NCBI RefSeq assembly: GCF_049243985.1
Contig: NC_135370.1
Coordinates: forward strand, 110,666,506-110,730,505
Reading direction: 5' to 3'
Origin: Paroedura picta
Lineage: Eukaryota > Chordata > Lepidosauria > Squamata > Gekkonidae
Length of the DNA: 64,000 nucleotides
Position numbers and translations under genes: made by a program
Part shown: piece by piece, positions 11,401 through 23,400 of the stretch
How the letters are laid out: the number at the start of each line of letters is the position of its first letter
How positions within the stretch are numbered: the stretch's first letter is position 1
The notes under the pieces: generated by a model
Database searches by the model: none
What the model was told of the DNA's origin: nothing
The model's input: the letters and a program-made list of their open reading frames with translations, nothing else

Positions 11401-14400
11401 CCAACGTGTCGTACACAATGTATGTGCATCCACCCCAAACACAGATAGCAACAGCATGCAATCCAAGTTTTACAGTGCAGCCTGTTCCCTGTGCTAATGT
11501 GTTTGGAATCAAATACCCTGCAGAAACTGGTTCAAAAACAGTACCTGGTAAAATTCGTGCTGAAGGTGATGACACCAACTTGGGAGAGAGTGATGCTCAT
11601 GCTAACAGTGAGAGCACTGAGTCTGCCAAGAAGCACGAAGGTTCCAAAAATGACTGTACGCCAGAGAAATTTCTTAAAAGATGTAAATTAGTACTGGAGT
11701 ATAGTCCTGTTAAAAAATTTAAAAGTGAGGAGGCAAAGCTTCAAGACACATTACTGGTAAGCCGTGTAAAAGTGTATTCTCTTTAAAATACTGAATGATG
11801 GAGAACAGGGACAAATGAAATGCATGACATCTCACTAGGCAAGCAAATCCCAAATTGAGTGTTGTGAGATATAATTCAGTTGAGGCCAAAACATCCAGCC
11901 ATAAAGGAGACTCTGCTTTGTCTTACTATTCCAGTCACTTCTAATGAAAGTAACTCCTCTCGGTCTCTGAATCCAGTGTGGTTTAGAGCATTGTGTCTCC
12001 ATGCAGAGGCAGCCGTGACTTGGATGGCCCAGGCCCAGTCTCATCAACTCTCGAAAGCTAAGCAGGTCAGCCCCGGCTAGTGTTTGGATGAGAGGCCTCT
12101 AAGTAATATCAAGGTTGGGCCATAGAAGCAGGCAACGGCAAACCATCTTAAGATGTCTCTTGCCTTGAAAACTCTGTGGGTCACCTTAAGCCAGCGATGA
12201 CTTGATGGCACTTTCCACAGAGGCACTTTTCTTAGAGGAGGCTATTATTTGTCTACATAACTGGACTGAGATTATTTGCACTGGGATTGTTTGCCTCAAA
12301 TTGTGCTCCTTTTTATTAAATATATGTATACACACATATAGAGCCTCTTGTGGCGCAGAGTGGTAAGGCAGAAGACATGCTGTCTGAAGTTCTGCCCATG
12401 AGGCTGGGAGTTCAATCCCAGCATCCGGCTCAAGGTTGACCTGGCCTTCCATCCTTTTGAGGTCGGTAAAATGAGTACCCAGCTTGCTGGGGGGTAAACG
12501 GTAATGACTGGGGAAGGCACTGGCAAACCACCCCGTATTGAGTCTGCCATGAAAACGCTGGAGGGTGTCACCCCAAGGGTCAGACATGACTCAGTGCTTG
12601 CACAGGGGATACCTTTACCTTTATACACACATATACACACATTCCCAAACTTCAAGTCTCACTGCAGGACTCCCTAGTTATTCTGAAGGAAGTTTATCAG
12701 TGTGCAAGAAGGTGCAGCTAGCTGGACCATGGTCCTCAGGTGAAAAGGATGCAAAACTATTACGAAAGGAGTTCTCTTGCAGATACTGAGATACCTACAT
12801 GTAAAGCCAGGCACCCATTTCATTGTCCCTGGTCAAACCTTCTGGAAAACATGAAGCAGCTTTTTAGAGCTCAACAAGTATCTGTCATGTGTTTCATCAA
12901 GTATATATGCTTCTGTAACAGCTCTCTTTGTGCTTTGTATAAGTGCACCATCTCTTCCTCCCTTTCTGATTACTTTTTCTATCATGTTTTGTAATATGCT
13001 ATTTCCTACCGCTTGGGGTCGGCTTTTCCTCTCTGCTCCTCAAACCAGCATCTTCTGCTTAAAAACCTAGTTCTTTAATAAGTTCGTACTTGTATCAAGC
13101 TACTGTTGCCTTGTCTGCCCCTAACCTATCCTTGCCATCCGTTTGTCATCCCTGTCCTTGGTTCTGCCAGCCTTACTAAATTCTGTAAGCTAGAAATCTT
13201 GATGTTTTTAGTGGCTGGTTGGCAGCACTGAAAAAGACCTGCAAATGGTCGATCTGCCAGAATTACCACACTGGGGGTCTCCTTTTGCAGAAATATACCC
13301 CATGTAAGGATAACAATGAAAAGCAGGACATGAGTTGAACTGTGTGGCTTGTTCTGGACTGATGCTGATGATCCTCAAGTAGCTACCCTGAATGCAACAA
13401 TAAGCTCCTAAGCAGGAATTATGTTTGTGTGCAGTAGGTAGTTACAGGCACATGTAGATTTGGAAGGTAGTGATAAAGTGATGAAGAATTGGGAGAAGAT
13501 GAGATAGCGTGCAGATTCAAAGCATGATACATTGTGAGAACTGTAAGCAGCTTTGCTGGGGGATGGGGAGGGTGATTTTGAAGCTGGTTGAAATAATTCC
13601 TGTGAGAAAGACTATCAGATTATTGTGTCCTAAACTTTCATAAATTGGGCTCCGGTCTCTGAAAGCTTATGCCACAATACATCTGTTAGTCTCTAAGGTC
13701 CATTGGCTGCGAATCTCATTAGCCCCAAACAATACTGTATAACTATTTAAAGGAAGCATTCTTTTCCCAGGAACCAGGCAAAATGTTTCCATTCAGCATT
13801 TCTGTTTTTCTAAGAAGATGTAGTCTGTTGCCCTTCCAGGTACAGATAGCTATGGAATTTTGAGAACTGTCAAAAGCTATCTCTTAGCCTTACCCTGCCA
13901 TCCAGTCCCTATGGGACGCAAATTATGACCTATCATACAAGTGGATGCTTTGCAGGAAGAAAAGAAAGGTTAGGAAAGTGGAAAGGTAAATATAGAGGAA
14001 GAGATGATTCTTATATACCTCTTTTCTCTCCCCAAAGGAGTCTCAAGCAACTTACAGTCGCCTTCCCCTTCCTGTCCCCACCACAGACACCCTGTGAGGT
14101 GGGTGAGGTTGAGAGAGACCTAATATCACTGCTCAGAACAGTTTTATCAGTGCCGTGGCAAGCCCAAGGTCACCCAGCTGGCTGCATATGGGGGAGTGCA
14201 GAATTGAACCAGATTAGAAGTCTTGTTGTTGTTATGTGCGAAGTCGTGTCCGACCCATCGCGACCCCATGGACAATGATCCTCCAGGCCTTCCTGTCCTC
14301 TACCATTCCCTGGAGTCCTTTTAAGTTTGCACCTACTGCTTCAGTGACTCCATCCATCCACCTCATTCTCTGTCGTCCCCTTCTTCTTTTGCCCTCGATC

Positions 14401-17400
14401 GCTCCTAGCCTTAGGCTCTTCTCCAGGGAGTCCTTCCTTCTCATGAGGTGGCCAAAGTATTTGAGTTTCATCTTCAGGATCTGGCCTTCTAAAGAGCAGT
14501 CAGGGCTGATCTCCTCTAGGACTGACCGGTTTGTTCGCCTTGCAGTCCAAGGGACTCGCAAGAGTCTTCTCCAGCACCAGAGTTCAAAAGCCTCAATTCT
14601 TTGACGCTCGGCCTTCCTTATGGTCCAACTTTCGCAGCCATACATTGCAACTGGGAATACCATAGCTTTGACTAAACGCACTTTTGTTGGTAGGGTAATG
14701 TCTCTGCTTTTTAGGATGCTGTCTAGATTTGCCATAGCTTTCCTCCCTAGGAGCAAGCGTCTTTTAATTTCTTTGCTGCAGTCCCCATCTGCAGTGATCT
14801 TGGAGCCGAGGAAAATAAAATCTGTCACTATCTCCATTTCTTCCCCATCTATTTGCCAGGAATTGAGAGGGCCGGCTGCCATGATCTTTGTTTTCTTGAT
14901 GTTGAGTTTCAAGCCAACTTTTGCACTCTCCTCCTTCACCCGCATCAACAGGCTCTTTAGTTCCTCTTCACTTTCTGCCATTAGAGTGGTATCATCTGCA
15001 TATCTGAGGTTGTTGATATTTCTCCCTGCAATCTTGATCCCAATTTGTGACTCCTCTAATCCCGCCTTTCTCATGATGTGCTCCGCATACAAGTTAAATA
15101 GGCAAGGCGACAGTATACAGCCTTGCCGAACTCCTTTCTCAATTTTGAACCAATCCGTGATTCCATGTTCAGTTCTCACTGTTGCTTCTTGACCTGCATA
15201 TAAATTTCTCAAGAGACAAATAAGATGCTCTGGTATTCCCATCTCTTTAAGAACTTGCCACAATTTGTTGTGCTCCACACAATCAAAGGCTTTAGCATAG
15301 TCAATGAAGCAGAAGTAGATGTTCTTCTGGAACTCCCTAGCTTTTTCCATGATCCAGCGTATGTTGGCAATTTGATCTCTAGTTCCTCTACCTCTTCGAA
15401 ATCCTGCCTGTACTTCTGGAAGTTCTCGGTCCACATATTGCTGGAGCCTAGCTTGTAGGATTTTGAGCATAACTTTGCTAGCATGAGAAATGAGTGCAAT
15501 GGTGCGGTAGTTTGAACATTCTTTGGCATTGCCCTTCTTTGGGATTGGAATGTAAACTGACCTTTTCCAATCCTGTGGCCATTGCTGAGTTTTCCAAATT
15601 TGCTGGCATATTGAGTGTAGCACTTTTACTGCATCGTCCTTTAAGATTTTGAATAGTTCAACTGGAATGCTGTCACCACCACTAGCTTTATTGTTGCTCA
15701 GACTTCCTAAGGCCCATTTGACTTCACATTCCAGGATGTCTGGCTCCAGGTCAGTAACTACCCCACTGTGGTCATCAGGGATGTTAAGCTCGCTCTTGTA
15801 TAGTTCTTCTGTATAATTTTGCCACCTTTGCTTAATCTCTTCTGCTTCTGTGAGGTCCCTACCATTTTGGTCCCTTATCATACCCATCTTTGCATGAAAC
15901 GTTCTCTTCATATCTCCAATTTTCTTGAAAAGATCTCTGGTCCTCCCCATTCTATTGTTTTCTTCTATTTGTTTGCACTGTTCATTTAAGAAGGCATTCT
16001 TATCTCTTCTAGCTTTTCTCTGGAATTCTGCATTCAATTGGGTGTATCTTTCTCTTTCTCCCTTGCCTTTCACTTCCCTTCTCTCCTTAGCTATTTGTAA
16101 AGCTTCCTCAGACAGCCATTTTGATTTCTTGCATTTCTTTTTCTTTGGGATGGTTTTAGTTGCTACCTCTTGTACAATGTCGCGAACCTCCGTCCATAGT
16201 TCTTCAGGCACTCTGTCTATCAGATCTAATTCCTTAAATCTATTTGTCACCTCTACTGTATATTCGTCGGGGATATGATTTAGTTCGTACCTGAGTGGCC
16301 TAGTGCTTTTCCCTACTTTCTTCAATTTAAGCCTAAATTTTGCAACAAGAAGCTCATGATCTGAACCACATCAGCTCCTGGTCTTGTTTTTATTGCCTGT
16401 ATAGAACTTTTCCATCTTTGGCTGCAGAGCACATAGTCAATCTGATTTCTGTGTTGACCGTCTGGTGATGTCCATGTGTAGAGTCGTCTCTTGGGTTGTT
16501 GGAAAAGAGTGTTTGCTATGACCATTGAATTCTCTTGACAAAATTCTACCAGCCTGTGCCCTGCTTCATTTTGTACTCCAAGGCCAAACTTGCCTGTTAT
16601 CCCAGTTATCTTTTGGCTTCCTACTTTAGCATTCCAATCCCCCATGATGATAAGCACATCATTTTTTGGCGTTGCTTCTATAAGGTGTTGTAGGGCTTCA
16701 TAGAACTGATCAACTTCATCCTCTTCAGCAGCAGTGGTTGGGGCATAGACCTGGATCACTGTGATGTTGAATGGTTTGCCTTGGATTCGAACTGAGATCA
16801 TTCTGTCATTTTGGGGATTGTATCCCAAGACTGCTTTTCCTACTCTCTTATTGATTATGAAGGCTACTCCATTTCTTCTGCGAGATTCTTGTCCACAGTA
16901 GTATACCTGATGGTCATCTGAATTAAATTCACCCATTCCTGTCCATTTTAGTTCACTGATTCCTAAAATGTCGATGTTCAGTCTTCTCATTTCTTGTTTA
17001 ACCACGTCCAGCTTGCCTTGATTCATGGATCTGACGTTCCAGGTTCCTATGGAAAAAAAGTCTTTACAGCATCGGACTGTCTTTTCGCCACCAGTTACTT
17101 CCACAACTGAGCGTCCTTTCGGCTTTGGCCCAGCCGCTTCATTCATTCTGGCGCTACTCGTACTAGCAGTCTGCTCATCCCCAGTAGCATATTGGACACC
17201 TTCCGACCTGAGGGGCTCATCTTCCGGCGTCATATCGTTATGCCTATTGGAACTGTCCATAGAGTTTTCATGGCAAAGATACTGGAGTGGTTTGCCATTT
17301 CCTTCTCCAGTGGATCACCTTTTGTCAGAGCTCTCAGCTATGACCTGTCCGTCTTGGGTGGCCCTGCACGGTATAGCTCATAGCTTCACTGAACTACGCA

Positions 17401-20400
17401 AGCCCCCTTGCCACAACAAGGCAGCGATCCTTGAAGGGGGTTAGAAGTCTTAACATATGAATATTAGCTTAAAACTAGACTCAGCTATTTTAAAAAATTG
17501 TTTAATCTTCTAAATTATTATAAAGAATTTTCAACGATATGGGTGAAAGCTTGTAATGCAAGATGACATCCTAAGAGCACTTTCCTGGAAATTGAGCCCA
17601 ACTGAATAGATTTGACCAGGAGTCTGTGTAGGCCTGCTTAGGATGGCACTCCATAGCATTTATTAATTAGTTTAGTGTTGGCGCATTAATTCCTTTAAAA
17701 AACACCAACAGTACAAATCATATCCAATGGTTGTTGTGGTTTTCCCAGGCTGTGAGGCCATTGTCTGGTAATTTTAGTCCCTGTCATATCATCAGTAATT
17801 TTGGCTGGCATCTTCAGAGGTAGGACATGACAGGATGGGAATTTGAATATCCAAGGAATCAAAGTCAGCATGTGTGGAGATGCTTGTTAGTACAGTATGT
17901 AAAACTGAAAACTTGACCTGTTTGGAAGACAGGCTTGTATCCCATTTCATGGTTTTTACGACTGTTCTAGTGTTCTTTTTGTGCTTCTTGTATGTATTGG
18001 AGGTATTAGTGGTTTTTACCTAGCGATTGTCTGCAGATTAAGGTGGTTGTATTGCTGGTGGAGTTAGTTTTGATGAAATAACTTTATTATCACTGCTTTA
18101 ATTTGTATTTTTAAACATTCTATCTTTTGTTTAGAGCTACCTTAAACAGATTTTTGGGAGACGTGATGTGCAAAGAGCTTAATAACTAAGACTTTTTCCC
18201 CTTAGGGAGAATCCATTAAGAATTCAAACACCCAGTCTTCCATAACTTTACATCTGGACCAGGAAGTCTTAGTTTCATCAGCAGAACAAAATAAATACAA
18301 AAGCATGAAGCAAAGCAGGGGAGATAAATCTGAGCAGCAGAAGCAGAGAAATAGTTTGGGCAATGACAGCACAGGACTCCCAGCTCCGGAGTTGCCTGCA
18401 CACAAGGTATATAAGCCCTTCATTGCAGGGTGGGTTCATTTGAATTGGTGACTTTACTGACCAAGGAAAAATGCCAGTAGACCAATTTTTCTATTTATTC
18501 TTTATCTTTTATATAGCTCTCTCAGCCCCACCTACCTCATAGGACATCTGTTGTGGGGGGAAGAAGGGAAGGTGATTATAAGCTGTTTTCAGATTTCTTT
18601 GGCTGGTGAAAATGTTCTTTTCCTCCTCTACCTCCCCTCCCCCTCCTCCTCCTCCTCCATCTTCTCCTGTACCAGTGGTACTTTCTTTCAGTGCAAGGCA
18701 CCCAAGCTTGATGACAGGGTGTTATCCACTGAAGAAAAGCAATTCTATTGGTGCAGCCCTAAAATGATCTCAAGTTCAGGCTTTAAGAGTTGCTGTGTGG
18801 TGTTCAGGTTTCACTTTGGCTGGTTATATCTAAATACCCTCTTTAGCCAGCCTGCATTTTTTAAGCCTGACTTAAATTTTTGACATCTAATATTTTAAAT
18901 GATGGATTTTATATCCACCTTGCTTCTCTCTAATAATAGGTGCTCATTTATTAACAGTTTGGGGTAGTGGTTAGGACTGCCAACTTCTAATTTGGCGAGC
19001 TGGGTTTGATTCCTTGCTCCTCCCACGTGCAGCCAGCTGGGTATCTTTGGGCTAGTCACAGTCCTGTTAGAGCTAGTCATACAGAGCAGTTCTATCAGAG
19101 CTGTGTCAGCCCCACCTACCTCACAGGGTATCTGTTGTGGGGAGAGGAAAGGAAAAGCGATTGCAAGCTGCTTTGAGACTCCTTCAGGTAGAGAAAAGTG
19201 GCATATAAGAACTAACTCTTCTTCAGTACCAGAATATCTGGACTGCTTGTTCCTACATAAGCCTTCTCTTCAGCTACAGGATGGGGCCCAACCATCAGAG
19301 GTGAGGCATGCAGCCTCAAGGGACCGGCCCTTCTTGGTGGCTGTGATTGCTTTGGATGCTTCCTCCCTGCAGCAGCTTACCTGGAGCCCAGTTTCTCTAG
19401 CTTTAGGCAAAGTTGTTTTTATGCAGGCTCTGGATTATCCCCTCCTCCCCACCCCCCTGCCCACTTTCCTTAAGATGTAATTATTTGGCTTGCAATACTG
19501 ATGAGCTGATTATAGATTCATTTTCCCTCCCTCTCTGCTGGGATTATGCTGGCTTTTGTTGGTGGTTTCAGATCACGTGTAGTCAGATTTTTATGATTTG
19601 AAAGTGATGTTTTGTGTTTCATTGTGGTACGCTGCCTCAGAAATAACTTGCTGATAAGTAAGTATGTATAAGTGGGAAAGGTGTTTTTTCCCCCTTGAGA
19701 GGATTATTGAGATTTTTTTTTGTAACAAAAGAAATAACCACATTTCTAAGTGCTCTAACTAAATAGATTCACAGTTCTAATTCAGTGAGGTTCAAAGTCG
19801 ACTAACTGATTAGTCCTTAAATAAAAGTACACACTATCTAAATAATAAATGGAAATTTTGATACACTGGCATTTTTCTGGGTGATTAGTCACATAGAATA
19901 CAAGTCTGGATAGGGAAGGATAAACTGCATTCCATAGTTACCCTTTTTAACGTTCTTGGTGTTTTTTCCTGCCCTTCATTGCTGTTAAGCTGGCTGGTTT
20001 TTGCATGGATGTGCAGTCCACCGAATAATGTGTGATTGGTGAATGGAGGCACATGATATGGGGTCATACATACCTCAGGTACCTTCTGCTTTTATATACG
20101 GTACCATAGGACAGTACAACATTAAGCTTGTTTCCTCTCCTGCTGTGTTTGATGCTGTTCTATCTTTTATTATTTAGTATCTGACTTTACTGCTCTGTAT
20201 GTGGGAATTTAGTAATGAAAGCGGCTATGGAAAAGGAATAAAATTAAAATAAGGAGCGTGGTATGATTTTTTGTTGGAGATGATATTGCCATTCACAATT
20301 CAGTGTTTATTTTCCATACATGATGTCAGTGAACACCAAAAATAAGATTTCCATTAATATATGATCGAACCGTGCCTTAATATTCATTTCTGTTGGGCCA

Positions 20401-23400
20401 TACTTTCTATGAGAGAGTTAAAGCATTCGCAATGCAGTCCTGTGCAGAGTCCATTCATTGAAAGAAATGCTTTATAGGACTGCACTGTTCATTTGTTAGA
20501 GAAGGATTTACATGACAAAAATATGCTGCTGCAATGATACAATGCCACTGCAATGGCTGAACTATCTTGACAGGAAATCCATGTTTGTCTGAAATATTTA
20601 TAAATAGCATATTTACCCTTCGTCCCGTCCCCCCCCCCCCCAGGTTTGGTTTCCTTCAAGTTACCTTATACCTCTTCCTCAATGCACCCAACATGACAAT
20701 GAGATCACTGTTTCTAACAAAGGGAAAGCGGAGATGTGCTTAACAGAACGAAAGTCCTACAGTTCTGCTGGTGGGTATTATTTTATTATGTTTCATGTAT
20801 AAGTTAAAGACATCTTGAGTCCTATATGTGTCGAAAGGAAGCTTATGAGTATAATAATAAAGAATAAGTACCTCTGGTGTATCCCAGAGCTCATTTCAGT
20901 CTCTTTCTATCTTGTCTCCTATTGGTGACAGATTATTTATTACTTTTTCGTCCTGTCCTTCAAAGGAGCCCCCCCCCCTCCTTTGGAATGAGCTCCCAGA
21001 GCAGATCAGGACCCTGAACTGACCAACCGTGGGACTGTTAAAATGTTGACGTTGTTAATTAAACTGTTATAATGTTGAAGCTGTTAAACACTGTTAACTC
21101 TGTTACTCATTTGACATGGTTATTGTATTGTTCCTTGTTCCCCGTGTTCCATGTAAACTGCCTTGAGCCACAGGGGAGGGCGGTATATAAATAATAAATA
21201 AATAAAGTTCTCTTTTCATCACTTGTGTAGGAGAATAAAAGAGTAGCACTTGTTTATCCCTAGACTTGTGAATTTTTTATTTAATTCTGTTGGGCACTCC
21301 AGTCTTCCTTGTTATGCTTTCACTCACTGTTTGCAGTGTTAAAATGGCACCAAGTCATAGCTGACTTATAGTGACCCTGTGGGTTTTCAAGGCAAGGGAC
21401 ATTCCAAGGCAGTTTGCCATTGCCTGCTTTTGCCTCACAACCCTGGTATTCCTTTGCAATCTCCCATCCAAACACTAGTCAGCATTGACCCTGCTTAACA
21501 TTTGAGACCTGACAAGATCAGTCTAGCCTGGGCTATCCAGGTCAGGGCTTTGCAGTGTTGGCTTTCCACATCTGGTGTAGCATCCGTGACCCTAGAATGA
21601 TGGAGTCAGTCAGTTTCCACACAGGACTGGCAAAGTACCTGTAGCCTCTATCCCTTCTGTATTTAAAAGTACACTGCCCTGCTGTCTTAGTATCTCTAAA
21701 AAAAATCTTCATTTGGGATATTAAGTGTTCTTTGTGGATTTGAATCGACGTGTACTTTCAGGAAGAAGCTAGGAGGATTAACATTAATTCTCTTATGCAG
21801 TGAAATGTATCTCCTAAAGCCCAATATGCCCAAATAGTTATTCCTTGTCTGCACTGCAAGAACTTCTTCATGTCTAGACAATCTGAATGATAGGGCCTTT
21901 CTCATGGCATAATGGTTTGCTCTCTCTCTCTTCCCTGGCATAGGTGGCATTCCAGTGACATCTGGATTTACAGCAGTTAATCTCCCTGCTTTTCATATAA
22001 CACCCATGAATCTAATGTTACCAGCATCTTCTGTACCCACCATTCCTGTGGTAAACAGCACTATTCTTCCTCCAGTGTCTCATGCTAATCCCATCCAGGC
22101 CCCAAGTTCTTCTGTCCTGAACTTTACACTACAGCACTTGGGACTTATTCCAGCTGCCATGCAAATATCTGCAGATACAGGACTTGGAACTGCCCTGATC
22201 CATCAAGGAGCAGAATGTCTTCGTTCTGTCTCTAAAAATGTAGATTCAAAGCAAGGGAAAACACTCGAGCGCAGCCATGAGTTAAACGGCAAACAAGTTC
22301 TAACAATTCCATTACAGCAGGTAAGAGGCCTCCTTTGTATCTTTTGACTTAAATTTTGTGCAGTAGGTACTGCATTTGATACGGTAAACACTAAATGTTT
22401 CTTGAAGCTGCTCTGTACAGTTGTCAACCTGTGGATGGCTACTTGTTTGGGCTATTCCAGGTTGCAAGTTCAGAATCTAATGTTTAAATGCCAGGAAGGG
22501 GGCCAGACTAAAACTTTTTGAAATACTAACAGTCCATGGGCTATGTCTAGCCTACGGGAGCTTATTCCATAGGCAGTAAATTTCTGTTGCCACCATGTGG
22601 CAGTTTACTTATAGTTCTAGAACTGATTGTTGTGCAAGTGTGATAAAGCCTTGTGCATTGCTGATACCTGTTTTAGAAACAGCACACATCTGTGCTGTGG
22701 TCTTTACCTCATAACCTCTGTAGCTTTCCAATTGACTGCAGAATCCAAAGCTTGAAACAAGCCAGAACTGTAGAATGATTAGGTGAGATATAGAGAAGGT
22801 AAAGAAACAATTCATTCTAATTCAGTAAACATTTAAAAAAAAACAATTTTTCGTTTTTAAGGATAGATTAGAAAAAAGGAGAAATGGGAAGAAAAAAGGA
22901 AGGGAGTCAAATAACAACTTGATAATACATCGATACTAGTGTTCTTGTCCAATATTAATCATAACCACTTATAAATATACTTAAGCCTATTGCCTATTTG
23001 TTAATAAATTCTGTATAATAATTCCAGCACTCTTGAAATTCTTCAATCGGTCTTGATTTGAACACCAGCTGTTCACCATGTAAATGAGAATTATTTTGTT
23101 TAAAGCAGCAGTACTTCCTTTGTTAAACTCTACAGAGGATCTTGAAAAATTGCAAGATCATAGCCAAAGCTAAAGTCATGTTAACATCTTTCTCACAAAT
23201 TTTCTGTTACCTGAAAAAGCATAAGATTGTCAGTTAATATAAAGCAGGGTCTTTTTTTTTTAAAAAAAAAAGCCTTTTAGAGCATGTGTGGTTGCTGAGC
23301 AGATTTGAACTTGACTGTTGGCCTGGCTTTGTGGGTTAGGGTTAAATTTGGAGAAATACAGGAACTTTAATGAGACTGTAATCAAAACTGAATTAGCTTT

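Larger units (their letters stand above)
11757..13650. other. E2F8 intron between the exons at 11243 and 18206 (left part)
   Basis: Apart from the two SINEs listed, 12640-13650 shows only AT-rich unique-looking sequence and short open frames with no recognisable product. Confidence 0.5.
14225..17440 (-). mobile_element. Bov-B (RTE clade) LINE, full length, nearly intact
   Basis: A 3.2-kb non-LTR retrotransposon on the minus strand, flanked by a perfect 11-bp duplication TTAGAAGTCTT (14214-14224 and 17441-17451). The 5' end (right side) has the Bov-B leader, with GGATCGCTGCCTTGTTGTGG. The 3' end is GGGTCGGACACGACTTCGC followed by (AAC)n. The endonuclease and reverse transcriptase frames are both open, separated by one frameshift near 16370 at the end of the endonuclease. 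The identical duplication and open frames argue for a recent insertion. Bov-B is known for horizontal transfer between squamates and other animals. Confidence 0.95.

Noticed and set aside
11239-11578. Minus-strand frames opposite the long E2F8 exon
   Set aside because: Shadows of the conserved plus-strand exon.
12005-12110. A 5S rRNA gene
   Set aside because: Only the promoter-like part resembles 5S and it is fused to a SINE tail; it is a 5S-derived SINE.
14236-15458. Plus-strand frames of up to 190 codons
   Set aside because: Antisense shadows of the Bov-B reverse transcriptase.
14620-17444. Idea that the Bov-B frames are a host gene
   Set aside because: APE nuclease and YADD motifs, the Bov-B ends and the 11-bp duplication identify a LINE.
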